From Dyella sp. ASV21 (GTDB lineage Bacteria > Pseudomonadota > Gammaproteobacteria > Xanthomonadales > Rhodanobacteraceae): a stretch of 64,000 bases of DNA. The notes beneath the pieces are model-generated. The model had not been told where the DNA came from. It searched no databases and saw nothing but the letters and a program-made list of their open reading frames with translations. The position numbers and the translations under genes were made by a program. The stretch covers positions 1-64,000 of the forward strand of contig NZ_JAELTT010000020.1 of NCBI RefSeq assembly GCF_016428975.1, written 5' to 3'. Every line of letters starts with the position of its first letter. Position 1 is the stretch's first letter. Of the stretch, positions 1-12,103 are shown in pieces.

Positions 1-1
1 G

Positions 2-252
2 GGCACGAGCCGCGTCGGCGAAGCCACCGGTTGGCGCTGGGAGGCGTACGGGGACGCCCAGATGACCGTTCGACCGGGCGAGCGCTGTCCGCGCAGTGGC
101 ACTTGGCTGCCCACGTTGCCGCTGGGGCGCCCGAGTACTTCCATGCGCAGGTGCGGCCCACGCGCATGGAGGCCGGGCGGCCCGTACTCAAGTTCGGCTT
201 GCCCAGCGCGGCGCAGGAAAACCAGGTCGTGTGGACGTGGATCGGTGCGTAA
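2..252 (+). pseudogene. 3' end of an unrecognised gene with an apparent frameshift
   Basis: The window begins inside this gene. Frame 2 from base 2 reads like real protein (WRWEAYGDAQ, then PGERCPRSGTW) but becomes Arg/Ser/Pro-rich nonsense after about base 105. Frame 1 reads like real protein from about base 109 (EYFHAQVRP, later VVWTWIGA) and ends at TAA 250-252. Both halves have high third-position GC, so the simplest reading is one gene with a one-base loss (or two-base gain) near bases 95-112. The G-x-x-C-P-x-x-G-x-W pattern recalls small proteins linked to type VI effector/immunity loci, but only from memory; the function is not established. A sequencing error is equally possible. Confidence 0.4.
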
Positions 253-326
253 TCACACATCGCGTTAGGCTGCATCGATTTCGCGCATCTTCCCTGCGAA
301 GGAGGCGGCGCGCTTCTAAAGTTGCG

Positions 327-357
327 GGATGCGCCACGCCTTGCGCGCGGCGCATCC
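327..357 (-). terminator. Hairpin downstream of the YceI operon, no U-tract
   Basis: Perfect 9-bp inverted repeat GGATGCGCC / GGCGCATCC (327-335 and 349-357) with a 13-base loop, starting 12 bases beyond the stop codon of the minus-strand YceI gene. No T-run follows on either strand, so termination is only a guess. Confidence 0.35.
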
Positions 358-368
358 GTCTCTGGCGC

Positions 369-947
369 TTACTTGGCGCTAAGCACCAGATGCGCGTTCA
401 CCTTCACCTCGGCGCCGATTACCGAGGTATCGGCGTACTCGCCGCCGCCCACGCCGAAATCCAGGCGCTTCACGGAGCCGGTGACATCGAGCGTGGCGCC
501 CGTGCCCTGCGGTTTGAAGCTCACGTTGAGGCTTATGGGCTTGGTCACGCCGCGCAGGGTGAGGTTCCCGTCCGCCACTACCTGCGCGCCGTTCTGGCGA
601 AAGCCGGTGGTGACGAAATGCGCCTTGGGGAATTTCGCCACGTTGAAGAAGTCCGCGCCGGGCAGGGCGGAATCGCGATCGTTGTCGCCGGTTTTTGCGC
701 TGGAGAGATCCACTTCCACATCGAACTTGGAGCTGGCGAGCTTGGCGGCGTCATAGCTGATGGCGGCGGTCCATTTGCTGAAGCTGCCGTCGAACGCCTG
801 GCCCTGGAAGCTGCTGGTAAAGCCGAGTTTGCTGCCGGCCGGCTGCACCGTGTATTCGGCGGCGCTGGCAAGGCCCGGCAGCGCCAGGGCGAGCAGCAGG
901 GGCGCGATCAAACGAGGTTTGAAAAGCGCGGGAGCGAGGTTCTTCAT
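369..947 (-). CDS. YceI family periplasmic protein (distal copy)
   Basis: A 192-residue secreted protein of the YceI family, a lipocalin-like beta barrel that binds isoprenoid or other amphiphilic ligands in the periplasm. Residues 1-30 are a signal peptide (basic start, LLLALALPGLASA, likely cut before AEYTV). The family pattern follows: a start like YTVQPAGSKLGF, the phrase DFFNVAKFPKAHF, then GNLTLRGVTKPI and RLDFGVG near the end. It is the last gene of a three-gene operon and overlaps the cytochrome b561 gene by 4 bases, implying translational coupling. YceI next to b561 is a known pairing suggesting a quinone-related redox role, but the ligand is unknown. Confidence 0.9.
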   Translation of the reverse strand: MKNLAPALFKPRLIAPLLLALALPGLASAAEYTVQPAGSKLGFTSSFQGQAFDGSFSKWTAAISYDAAKLASSKFDVEVDLSSAKTGDNDRDSALPGADFFNVAKFPKAHFVTTGFRQNGAQVVADGNLTLRGVTKPISLNVSFKPQGTGATLDVTGSVKRLDFGVGGGEYADTSVIGAEVKVNAHLVLSAK

Positions 948-1525
948 GTGCGGTCTCCTTGGGAGGTGGCATCGGCGCGCACGCGGCTAAAGGGGAGCAT
1001 GCGGCGCAAGGTGTTGTCGCGATCGAACAGGTGATGCTTGAGCGCACCGCCCACGTGCAGCACCAGCACCGCCACCAGTATCCAGAACAGCTTTTCGTGG
1101 ATGCCGTGCGCGAGATGGCGCATGTCCGGGTTGGCGGCCGCGATCGCGGGCAGGTTGAACAGCTTGAAGAACTGCAACGGCTTGCCGGCGACGGAGTTGA
1201 ACCACCAGCCGCTCAGCGGCAACGCCACGATGAACAGGTACAGCAGGCCATGCACCGCGTGCGCGGCCAGTTGCTGCCAGCGCGGGGCGGGATCTTCAGC
1301 GGGGCGGCGATCGCCCATGCGCCACAGCAGACGCAGCAGGAACAGGGCAAGCACGGTCAGGCCGATGGATTTGTGCAGGGCCAGCCAATTGATCTTCTGC
1401 ATAGGCGAACTGGCCAGATCCATGGCCAGGCCGAACACACCGTTGCCGAGAATCAGCAACGCCGTGGTCCAGTGGAAGAATTTGGCGACCGAGCCCCATT
1501 GGCGGTCGTTACTGCGCAAGCTCAT
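944..1525 (-). CDS. Cytochrome b561 family membrane protein
   Basis: A 193-residue four-helix inner-membrane dihaem cytochrome of the bacterial b561 family (CybB type), which passes electrons between quinol and a periplasmic partner. Likely haem ligands are visible as His18 (AKFFHW), His51 (LALHKSIG), a histidine in AHAVHGLL and those in HGIHEKLFW, placed in or beside hydrophobic helices. Length fits the family (about 175-195 residues). The gene sits between two yceI genes with 4-base overlaps at both ends (944-947 and 1522-1525), so the three products are probably made together. The electron donor and acceptor cannot be read from the sequence. Confidence 0.92.
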   Translation of the reverse strand: MSLRSNDRQWGSVAKFFHWTTALLILGNGVFGLAMDLASSPMQKINWLALHKSIGLTVLALFLLRLLWRMGDRRPAEDPAPRWQQLAAHAVHGLLYLFIVALPLSGWWFNSVAGKPLQFFKLFNLPAIAAANPDMRHLAHGIHEKLFWILVAVLVLHVGGALKHHLFDRDNTLRRMLPFSRVRADATSQGDRT

Positions 1526-2142
1526 GGATGCTCCTTGTTCGTTGAGTCGTGTTTATCCTCGATGGCTTCCAGCACCAGCCAGATGCTGACGTTGTGACCG
1601 ATCGAGTTGGCATTGGCGGTGATGCCGAAATCATCTCGCTGCAACTGGGTGGTGGCGGAAAACCCCACGGCCGTATGCAGGCCATAGATCGTTGCACCGA
1701 GTCGATTGAAGGTGAATGACACCGTCACCGGGCGGGTGACGCCGCGCAAATTGAGGTTGCCATGGAGCAGGCCGTGCGTGCTGTCGGTCTGCTCCACCGC
1801 GGTACTGACGAAATGGGCATAGCGTGCGGTCGCGCTGTCGAGAAAGGCGGGCTTGAGCACGGCGGCGTTCCACTCGGCATCGCCCATGTCCAGGCTGGCC
1901 AGGTCGATGTCCAGTTCGGTGGACGACTGGCTCCAGTTGTCCGGGTCGAAGCGCAGCCAGCCCCGGGCGATATGCAGTCGGCCAAAGGGACGCGAAAAGC
2001 CGTTGTGATCGATACTGAAAAGGATCTGGCTGTGGGTGGTGTCGTAACGGAACATCGTGGGCGCCGCGTGCGCAGCCGCGAGCGGCAGCCAGGCGCAGGC
2101 CAGCGCGAAGAACCATCGATTGAACCGGCGTAGATGTGACAT
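1522..2142 (-). CDS. YceI family periplasmic protein (proximal copy)
   Basis: A 206-residue second YceI-type protein, first gene of the operon. I chose the ATG at 2142 because it starts directly with a signal peptide (MSHLRRFNRWFFALACAWL, cut near AHA|APTM); an upstream in-frame start at 2220 would add an implausible 26 residues. The mature part has the YceI barrel pattern: FRYDTTHSQILFSIDHNGFS, FLDSATARYAHF, NLNLRGVTRPV and RDDFGITANA. It differs clearly from the distal copy at 369-947, so the two may bind different ligands or act at different steps around the same cytochrome. The divergent hybrid kinase gene starts 165 bases away. Confidence 0.87.
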   Translation of the reverse strand: MSHLRRFNRWFFALACAWLPLAAAHAAPTMFRYDTTHSQILFSIDHNGFSRPFGRLHIARGWLRFDPDNWSQSSTELDIDLASLDMGDAEWNAAVLKPAFLDSATARYAHFVSTAVEQTDSTHGLLHGNLNLRGVTRPVTVSFTFNRLGATIYGLHTAVGFSATTQLQRDDFGITANANSIGHNVSIWLVLEAIEDKHDSTNKEHP

Positions 2143-2307
2143 GGGCGAAGCATGGAGGAACGCCCACGCAGGCGCCAGCCGCCATGCCGGAACGGATTGT
2201 TTCCACGGCGCGCCTTTCACGCAGCCTTGATGCGGAGGCGCCGATACCGCCTAAAGCCTGTGGCCGCTGCGCGCGTTCTGGCATCATCCTCTGTCTTGGG
2301 GGAGACC

Positions 2308-5883
<3,576 letters not shown>

Positions 5884-5895
5884 GCGCCGCAGCGC

Positions 5896-6318
5896 TTACA
5901 TATCGAATTTGTTGACCTCGAAGCCGCGTCGCTTGTACTCGGTCCAGCGCGTGCGTGAACCATCGCGCTCGGCCGGATCGGCGGCAACCACCTCCAGCAC
6001 GCGGTCGTAGCGGCCAGGTGCGCATTCCTCGCGCAGGTTGATCAGCAAAGGACGATCGGCCGTTTCGATGCCCGGGGGCACGATCAGCACGGCGGTGTAC
6101 TCGTCGTCGTCGTCGCCGGCCAGCTGATGCGTGATGAAGCCATCCGGGTCGAACTCCCACAGCAGCTCGTCGATGGCTTCGGCCTGGCCAAAGTCGCGGG
6201 CCAGCACCAGCGAAGGCTGCTGCGCGGCGAACGCGCGCTTGGCCAGTTCGCATACCAGCAACAACGGTTGCTCGCGAAAGCGCGGCTTGTCGATCAGATA
6301 GAAGTCGGCGCGAGGCAT
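5896..6318 (-). CDS. holC: DNA polymerase III chi subunit
   Basis: A 140-residue HolC protein, the clamp-loader subunit that with psi links DNA polymerase III to SSB. Family signs are the N-terminal ADFYLI, the segment RAFAAQQPSLVLARD, the DELLWEFDPDGFITHQ block (HolC proteins have a D-x-x-LW-x-F/D-x-x-x-FIPH-like stretch) and the acidic-to-basic C-terminus ending RWTEYKRRGFEVNKFDM. It lies downstream of pepA on the same strand, the usual pepA-holC order, and is convergent with the hybrid kinase gene, whose stop is only 12 bases away. Confidence 0.93.
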   Translation of the reverse strand: MPRADFYLIDKPRFREQPLLLVCELAKRAFAAQQPSLVLARDFGQAEAIDELLWEFDPDGFITHQLAGDDDDEYTAVLIVPPGIETADRPLLINLREECAPGRYDRVLEVVAADPAERDGSRTRWTEYKRRGFEVNKFDM

Positions 6319-6346
6319 GAGATGACGGCTGTGAGTGGAGAGGAGG

Positions 6347-6370
6347 GAGAGAGGGCCGGGGCCCTCTCTC
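6347..6370. repeat. GC-rich inverted repeat between pepA and holC
   Basis: Perfect 11-bp inverted repeat GAGAGAGGGCC / GGCCCTCTCTC around a 2-base centre (in practice a 10-bp stem with a 4-base loop), in the 70-base gap between pepA and holC. No T-run follows on the minus strand, so it is more likely a processing or pause hairpin than an intrinsic terminator. Confidence 0.45.
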
Positions 6371-6388
6371 GTGGCTCACTGCATGGAC

Positions 6389-7879
6389 TTAGGCGGCGCT
6401 GCGGTCGATCAGCCACTGCACCAGCAGCGGCACCGGGCGACCGGTGGCCAGGCCCTTGCGACCTTCGTCCCAGGCGGTGCCGGCGATATCCAGATGCGCC
6501 CAGCGCTGGCCTTCGGTGAAGCGCGCAAGGAAGCAGCCGGCCGTGATGGCGCCCGCGTTCTTGCCGCCGATGTTGGCGACGTCGGCGAAGCCCGACTCCA
6601 ACTGCACCTGGTAGTCGTCCCATAGCGGCAGGCGCCATGCGCGATCCAGCGTGGTTTCACCGGCGGCGATCAGCTCGGCGGCAAGGTCGTCGTGCTTGCT
6701 CATCAGGCCGCTGGCGTGCTTGCCCAGTGCGATCACGCAGGCCCCGGTGAGGGTGGCGGCGTCGATCAGCACCTTCGGCTGGAAGGTCTGCGCGGTATAG
6801 GTAAGCGCATCGCACAGGATCAGGCGGCCTTCGGCATCGGTGTTGAGCACTTCGATGGTGAGGCCGGAAAGGCTGGTGAGCACATCGCTCGGACGGTAGC
6901 TGTCACCGTCGGGCATGTTTTCCACGGCCGGCACCACGCACACCAGGTTCACCGGCAGGCCCAGCTTCACCGTGGCCACGAAGCTGCCGAGCACGCCGGC
7001 GGCGCCGCCCATGTCGAACTTCATTTCTTCCATGCCCGGGCCCGGCTTGAGGCTGATGCCGCCGGTGTCGAAGGTGATGCCCTTGCCGACGAAGGCATAC
7101 GGCTTGTCGCCCTCGACGCCACCCTTGTATTCCAGGATCACCAGCTTGGGCTTGTTGGTGGAGCCACGGCCCACCGCCAGCAGCGAGCCAAAGCCCAGTT
7201 CGCCCATCTTCTCGTGGTCGAGCACGGTGCAGTTCACCTTGTCGTGCGCGGCGGCGAACTGTTCGGCCTGGGTGGCGATGTAGGCCGGGTTGCAGATGTT
7301 CGGCGGCAGGTTGGCCAGTTCGCGGGCGAAGCGCACGCCTTCGGCCACGGCGGCAGCCTGCTGCAGGCCTGCCTGGGCGTCGTCGTTGGCGACGAAGGTC
7401 ATGGCGGCCAGCTCCGGCTGCGCGGACTTCTCGCGCGGCTTGAACGTAGCGGTGTAGCGATAGGCGGCGTGGTCGGCGGCAAGGGCGGCGGTACGCACGC
7501 GCCAGGCGGCGTCATGGCCGGGCACGTCCACTTCGGTGAGGAAGGACACGGCGCTGTCGATCGGCAGGCGACCCAGGGCGCGGGCTGCCTCGTTATTGAC
7601 CTTTTGGTAGCGTGCACCGTCGAAGGTCTTCTGCGTTCCCAGTCCAATCACCAGCACGCGCTTGGCTGCGACACCCTCGGGGGCGAACAGTACGGCGGTG
7701 GTGCCGGCCTTGCCGTTGATGTCCCCGCTTTCGACCTGGCGCTTGATGGCGCCGTTCGCGGCGGTGTCCACGCGAGCGGCGGCACTGGTGAGCACACCGT
7801 TCTCATAGACGCCGACCACCACGCAGGGGGTTTCGACGGTTTCGGGAGCGGCGGAGCCAAGGCTGAACTGGAGAGTCAT
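6389..7879 (-). CDS. pepA: Leucyl aminopeptidase (cytosol aminopeptidase)
   Basis: A 496-residue M17-family aminopeptidase that removes N-terminal residues from peptides in the cytosol using two metal ions; in Escherichia coli PepA is also a DNA-binding accessory factor for Xer recombination and carAB control. The N-terminal macro-like domain (1 to about 170) is followed by the catalytic domain with KGITFDTGGISLKP (metal and active-site Lys/Asp), KFDMGGAAGV and the family signature NTDAEGRL near residue 348, then DAATLTGACVIALG. Length matches the family. The ATG at 7879 begins MTLQFSLG. It is followed by holC and divergent from lptFG across a 210-base gap. Confidence 0.97.
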   Translation of the reverse strand: MTLQFSLGSAAPETVETPCVVVGVYENGVLTSAAARVDTAANGAIKRQVESGDINGKAGTTAVLFAPEGVAAKRVLVIGLGTQKTFDGARYQKVNNEAARALGRLPIDSAVSFLTEVDVPGHDAAWRVRTAALAADHAAYRYTATFKPREKSAQPELAAMTFVANDDAQAGLQQAAAVAEGVRFARELANLPPNICNPAYIATQAEQFAAAHDKVNCTVLDHEKMGELGFGSLLAVGRGSTNKPKLVILEYKGGVEGDKPYAFVGKGITFDTGGISLKPGPGMEEMKFDMGGAAGVLGSFVATVKLGLPVNLVCVVPAVENMPDGDSYRPSDVLTSLSGLTIEVLNTDAEGRLILCDALTYTAQTFQPKVLIDAATLTGACVIALGKHASGLMSKHDDLAAELIAAGETTLDRAWRLPLWDDYQVQLESGFADVANIGGKNAGAITAGCFLARFTEGQRWAHLDIAGTAWDEGRKGLATGRPVPLLVQWLIDRSAA

Positions 7880-8089
7880 GAAGATGTCCTGCAGAAAGGT
7901 CCGGTACGGCCCGGACAGGCTAGACTTGGGGTTTGCCGGTCCCCAAAGGGGGCGGCACGGAGCCCTTCATCTTATCGCATGTCGAGAATCTGTCCCCATG
8001 AGCCGGATGAGAGCACGTACACTAGACGGTCTTTTCCCGCGCCGGGACGGTTCCGGCTGGGCGGGCCACGGCGTGCGTGAGGGCTGGTT

Positions 8090-9193
8090 CTGAGCATCCT
8101 CGATCGATATTTCCTCCGAGAGCTGGCGCAGACCATCGCCGCCACCGCGATCGTGCTGCTGGCCATCATGGCCGGCACCTCGTTTGCGCACGTGCTTCAG
8201 CAGGTTGCCAACGGCAGCTTTCCCGCCAGCGTGATGTTCCAGGTGCTGGGGCTGAACATGCTGGATGGCCTCACCACCCTGTTGCCGCTGGCTGCCTTCC
8301 TGGGCGTGCTCAATGGCCTGGGCCGCATGTATCGCGAAAGCGAGATGCACGTGCTGGCCTCGTCGGGCATGGGTGCCGCGGGCCTGTTGCGCCCTATGTC
8401 CATCCTGGGCGCCAGCGTGGCCATCCTGGTCGGCCTGGTGTCGATGTGGCTGGGTCCGTGGGCGGCGCGCACCTCCGACCAGTTGGTGGCGGAGGCCAAT
8501 CGCTCCGTGATCGCCGCCGGCCTGGATGCCGGTCGTTTCACCGAGCTGCCGGGCAAGGGGGGCATCATTTTCGTGGACGCCCTGAGCCGCGATGGCAGCA
8601 CGTTGGGCAACACGTTCATCGCCACCGAGCGCACCGGCAAGGACAACGTGCCGCATGTGAAGCTGGTGACCGGCAAGCACGGCCAGCTTTATCAGGAGAC
8701 CGACGGCAACGGCCGTTTCCTGGCGTTGTGGAACGGCTTTCAGTACGACATCCCGTTGGGCGCGGACAACTGGCGCAAGATGCAGTACGAGCGCAACGAT
8801 GCCTCGCTGTCCAGCATCCAGTCCGACGACGACAGTGAAGATCCAGCGCACTCGCTGACCACCCTGGCGTTGTTGCGCGTGGACAACCCCGACGCGCGCG
8901 CCGAGTTCGCCTGGCGCACCATTGCGCCGGCGATGACCCTGGTGCTGTTGGCGCTCGCATTGCCCATGTCGCGCCAGAGCCCGCGTGAGCCGCGTTTTGG
9001 CCGCATGTTCCTGGCAGTGCTTACCTTCTATCTCTATTACTTGCTGCTGGCCCTGTGCCGCGGCCAGATCATCAAGGGTCACTGGCATCACTCGGCCCCG
9101 ATGTGGGGAGTGACCTTTGTCGTGTTTGGCATGGCCGCCTGGATGTTCCGTAGCCAATACATCGAGCGCAAGCCGCGCAAGGCGGGTGCCTGA
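8090..9193 (+). CDS. lptF: LPS export ABC transporter permease LptF
   Basis: A 367-residue inner-membrane permease of the LptB2FG complex that extracts lipopolysaccharide and feeds it to the LptC-LptA bridge. It has the YjgP/YjgQ layout: N-terminal helices (DRYFLRELAQTI onward), a large periplasmic jellyroll domain (about 110-265) and C-terminal helices. The conserved first helix starts at SILDRYF, but no ATG, GTG or TTG precedes it in frame: the frame is closed by TGA at 8078-8080. The likeliest start is CTG 8090, seven bases after a TGAGGG-type ribosome site; CTG 8084 is possible. The GTG at 8153 would remove part of helix 1. It overlaps lptG by 1 base. Confidence 0.9.
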   Translation: MSILDRYFLRELAQTIAATAIVLLAIMAGTSFAHVLQQVANGSFPASVMFQVLGLNMLDGLTTLLPLAAFLGVLNGLGRMYRESEMHVLASSGMGAAGLLRPMSILGASVAILVGLVSMWLGPWAARTSDQLVAEANRSVIAAGLDAGRFTELPGKGGIIFVDALSRDGSTLGNTFIATERTGKDNVPHVKLVTGKHGQLYQETDGNGRFLALWNGFQYDIPLGADNWRKMQYERNDASLSSIQSDDDSEDPAHSLTTLALLRVDNPDARAEFAWRTIAPAMTLVLLALALPMSRQSPREPRFGRMFLAVLTFYLYYLLLALCRGQIIKGHWHHSAPMWGVTFVVFGMAAWMFRSQYIERKPRKAGA

Positions 9194-10293
9194 TGGCTAG
9201 CTTGCGCATCCGCCGCGTCGACTGGCTGGTCGGCACCTCGGTGCTGGCCTCGATGCTGATGGTATGGCTGGTGATTACCGGCCTCGACGCGGTGGTGCAG
9301 TTCCTGCGCCAGCTCGGCAACGTCGGCAAGAACGGTTACACGGTGACCAACGCCGTGGTCTACGTGCTGGTGACCTTCCCGCGCCGCCTGTACGAAATGT
9401 TCGGCAACGCGGCGCTGATCGGCGGCTTGCTGGGCTTGGGCGGCCTGGCTTCCACCAACGAGATCACCGCTTTGCGCGCCTGCGGCCTGTCCAAGCTGCG
9501 CATCGCCGCATCCGCGGTGGGCGTGGTGGCGATTCTGATCGTAGGCGTGGTGATCCTGGGCGAAACCGCGGCGCCGTGGGGCGACCAGCAGGCCCAGGCC
9601 ATGCAGTTGCGCCTGAAGACCAACAACGTGGGTATGGGCGGTTCTTCGGGCCTGTGGGCGCGCGATGGCGATCGCATCATCAATGCCAAGGGCTGGATGG
9701 CGCATCGCACCGGCACGCACAGCACCGTGCAGCTGCACGACGTGCGCGTGTTCACGCTGACGCCGGATGGCCAGGTCACTCGCTTTGACTGGGCCAAGAC
9801 GGCCGAGCACGATGGTCGCCAGTGGGTAATGGCCGAGGTGCGTTCCACCACGTTGGATGAGCAGGGTACGCACAGCACCACGGCGGCGAGCCAACGCTGG
9901 GATTCCAGGCTCAATCCGCAGGTGCTGGAGCAGTCGGTGATCCAGCCGCAATACCTGCCCATGCGCGACCTGCGCCGCAATATCAGCTACCTGGAACAGA
10001 ACGGGCAGAACCCCGGCGTATACGCCATCGCCTTCTGGGCGCGCGCGTTGTACCCGCTGAACGTGCTGGTGCTGGTGCTGTGCGCCATGCCGTTCTCGTT
10101 CGGCACGCTGCGTTCGGGTGGCCTGGGCAAGCGCATGTTCATCGGCATGCTGTTGGCCATCGGCTGGTACTTCCTGCAGAAGGCCATGGTGAACTTCGGC
10201 ACCGTCTACGGCGTGCCGCCGCTGCTGGCCAACCTGTTGCCTGCGGTGATCCTGGCGGTCATTGCATGGCTGTACTTCCGCAAGCACGGTTAG
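9193..10293 (+). CDS. lptG: LPS export ABC transporter permease LptG
   Basis: A 366-residue partner of LptF in the LPS-extraction complex. It has the same fold: N-terminal membrane helices (VDWLVGTSVLASMLMVWLV), the conserved region around VTFPRRLYEMFGNAALIGGLLGLG that contacts LptB, a periplasmic domain (about 130-270) and C-terminal helices ending KHG. The ATG overlaps the lptF stop (TGATG), so the two permeases are translationally coupled, as expected for a heterodimer. lptB is not in this window. Confidence 0.95.
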   Translation: MASLRIRRVDWLVGTSVLASMLMVWLVITGLDAVVQFLRQLGNVGKNGYTVTNAVVYVLVTFPRRLYEMFGNAALIGGLLGLGGLASTNEITALRACGLSKLRIAASAVGVVAILIVGVVILGETAAPWGDQQAQAMQLRLKTNNVGMGGSSGLWARDGDRIINAKGWMAHRTGTHSTVQLHDVRVFTLTPDGQVTRFDWAKTAEHDGRQWVMAEVRSTTLDEQGTHSTTAASQRWDSRLNPQVLEQSVIQPQYLPMRDLRRNISYLEQNGQNPGVYAIAFWARALYPLNVLVLVLCAMPFSFGTLRSGGLGKRMFIGMLLAIGWYFLQKAMVNFGTVYGVPPLLANLLPAVILAVIAWLYFRKHG

Positions 10294-10305
10294 CGTGCGC
10301 AACCG

Positions 10306-10331
10306 GCAGGAGCGCGCATCGGCGCTCCTGC
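10306..10331. terminator. Hairpin between convergent lptG and ABC transporter genes
   Basis: Perfect 10-bp stem GCAGGAGCGC / GCGCTCCTGC with a 6-base loop, in the 46-base gap where lptG and the minus-strand ABC gene converge. There is no U-tract on either side; a bidirectional terminator role is inferred from position only. Confidence 0.4.
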
Positions 10332-10339
10332 AACGGGCT

Positions 10340-12103
10340 TCACTCGTCCGTAGCGGACGTGTGCGACTGCGCATCCGCCACGAACTGACCATCTTCGGCC
10401 AGCCGCGCGAACAGGCCGCCATGGCGGATCAGCTCGTCGAAGCGCCCCTGTTCCACCAGCCGTCCTTGATCCAGTACCAGGATCAGGTCGGCGTTGCGCA
10501 CGGTGGACAGGCGGTGGGCGATCACGAAGGTGGTGCGGCCTTGGGTCAGGCGATCCAGGGCGCGCTGGATGCGTACCTCGGTGGCGTTGTCCAGCGCGCT
10601 GGTGGCTTCGTCAAGGATCAGGATGGGCGCATCCTTGAGCATGGCGCGGGCAATGGCCAGGCGCTGGCGCTCGCCGCCGGAGAGTGAGCGACCGCGTTCG
10701 GCCACCATGGTGGCCAGCCCTTCCGGCTTGCGCGCGATAAAGGCGGCCGCTTCCGCAGCAGCCACGGCCTGTTCGATGTCGGCCAACGCCGCGTCCGGAT
10801 TGCCCACGCGCAGGTTGTCCAGGATCGAGCGGTAGAACATGCCCGGTTCCTGGAACACCACGCCGATATTCTGTCGCAGCGACTCCAGCGTCACATCACG
10901 CACATCATGTCCGTCCACGGTCACTCGTCCCGCGCTGGGATCGTAGGCGCGATAGAGCAGGCTCAACGCGGTGCTCTTGCCGGCGCCGGTGGGGCCGACC
11001 AGCGCCACCGTGCTGCCTGGGGCCGCGCGAAAGCTCAGGTCGTGCAGCGCGGGTTGTACCGGGTCGTAGCCAAAGCTCACCTGTTCGAACACCACTTCGC
11101 CACGCACGCGCGGCAGCACGAGGGCGCCGGGCTGGTCCTCGATCTCGGGGCGACGGTCCAGCACCGCGAAGAAATCGCGCAGCGACTGCGTCTGGAAGAA
11201 CATGCTGGAGATGAAGGTGGCGAATTGCTCCAGTCGTCCGATCAACAGCATCGAAAAGCCGACGAAGCTCACGATGCCGCCCACGCTGATCTCGCCACGT
11301 GCATGCAACGCGGCGCCCAGCGCAAAGATCGCCACGATGGTGAGTGTGCTGGCGGCGCGATTGAGCACCGACAGAATGGCCCAGCCACGCAATACCGGAT
11401 ACTGCGCATCGAGCACGCGACCCATCATGTCGCGCAGCGCGCGCGACTCCGCCGCCAGGCGCGTGAAACTCTGCACCACCGTGACGTTGCCGAACACGTC
11501 GCCCGCGCGGGTGGCGATTTCGTGGTGCAATTCCTCCACCTCGCCCTGCGCCTTATGCGTGCGTTGCACCGCGACCGCGTTGAAGATCGAGAAGCACAGC
11601 AACAGGGCGATCATCAGCAGGGCGAGTTTCCAGTTCAGCCACAAGGCCACCGGCACCATCACCACGATGGAGAGCAAGGTCGCCAGATGCTCGCGGAAAA
11701 AGCTCAGCCACAGGCCGAACAGATTGGTCACGCCGTTGTTCATGATGCGGCCTAGCCGGCCGGTGTGGTATTCGCCATGAAACGCCTGTGGCAGCGCCGC
11801 CGCATGTTCAAAGAACAACGCGATGGCCGCCAGCCGGCGCCGATGCGCCAGTCGATCCGCGTGCAGCGACACCCACACATTGGCCACCACGCCAAACAAG
11901 CCCACGGCCGCCCACAGCGCGATATAACGCGAGGCATGGCCCTCGCCCGTGGCGGCCAGCGCATCCACCACCTTGCCGAACAGCATCGGCTCGAGGAAGA
12001 ACACGCCAGCCAGGGCCAGGTTGGCGATCGCCAGGGTGATCGCCAGGCGCCGCTCGGGCGCGAGCAGGCCGATGACGCGTAGGTACAGACGCAGGAACGA
12101 CAT
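10340..12103 (-). CDS. ABC exporter (fused permease-ATPase), NdvA/ChvA-like glucan exporter
   Basis: A 587-residue half-transporter: six-helix permease (1 to about 320) plus ATPase with Walker A GPTGAGKS, signature LSGGERQR, Walker B ILILDEATSALD and the switch histidine in FVIAHRLS. The N-terminus (MSFLRLYLRVIGLL, then ITLAIANLALAGVFFLEPMLFG) and the stretch LWLSFFREHLATLLS resemble NdvA/ChvA, the cyclic beta-1,2-glucan exporters of rhizobia and Agrobacterium, more than MsbA or lipid-drug exporters. I chose ATG 12103 over an upstream in-frame start because the family begins here. No cyclic glucan synthase gene is in the window, so the substrate is uncertain. Confidence 0.82.
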   Translation of the reverse strand: MSFLRLYLRVIGLLAPERRLAITLAIANLALAGVFFLEPMLFGKVVDALAATGEGHASRYIALWAAVGLFGVVANVWVSLHADRLAHRRRLAAIALFFEHAAALPQAFHGEYHTGRLGRIMNNGVTNLFGLWLSFFREHLATLLSIVVMVPVALWLNWKLALLMIALLLCFSIFNAVAVQRTHKAQGEVEELHHEIATRAGDVFGNVTVVQSFTRLAAESRALRDMMGRVLDAQYPVLRGWAILSVLNRAASTLTIVAIFALGAALHARGEISVGGIVSFVGFSMLLIGRLEQFATFISSMFFQTQSLRDFFAVLDRRPEIEDQPGALVLPRVRGEVVFEQVSFGYDPVQPALHDLSFRAAPGSTVALVGPTGAGKSTALSLLYRAYDPSAGRVTVDGHDVRDVTLESLRQNIGVVFQEPGMFYRSILDNLRVGNPDAALADIEQAVAAAEAAAFIARKPEGLATMVAERGRSLSGGERQRLAIARAMLKDAPILILDEATSALDNATEVRIQRALDRLTQGRTTFVIAHRLSTVRNADLILVLDQGRLVEQGRFDELIRHGGLFARLAEDGQFVADAQSHTSATDE

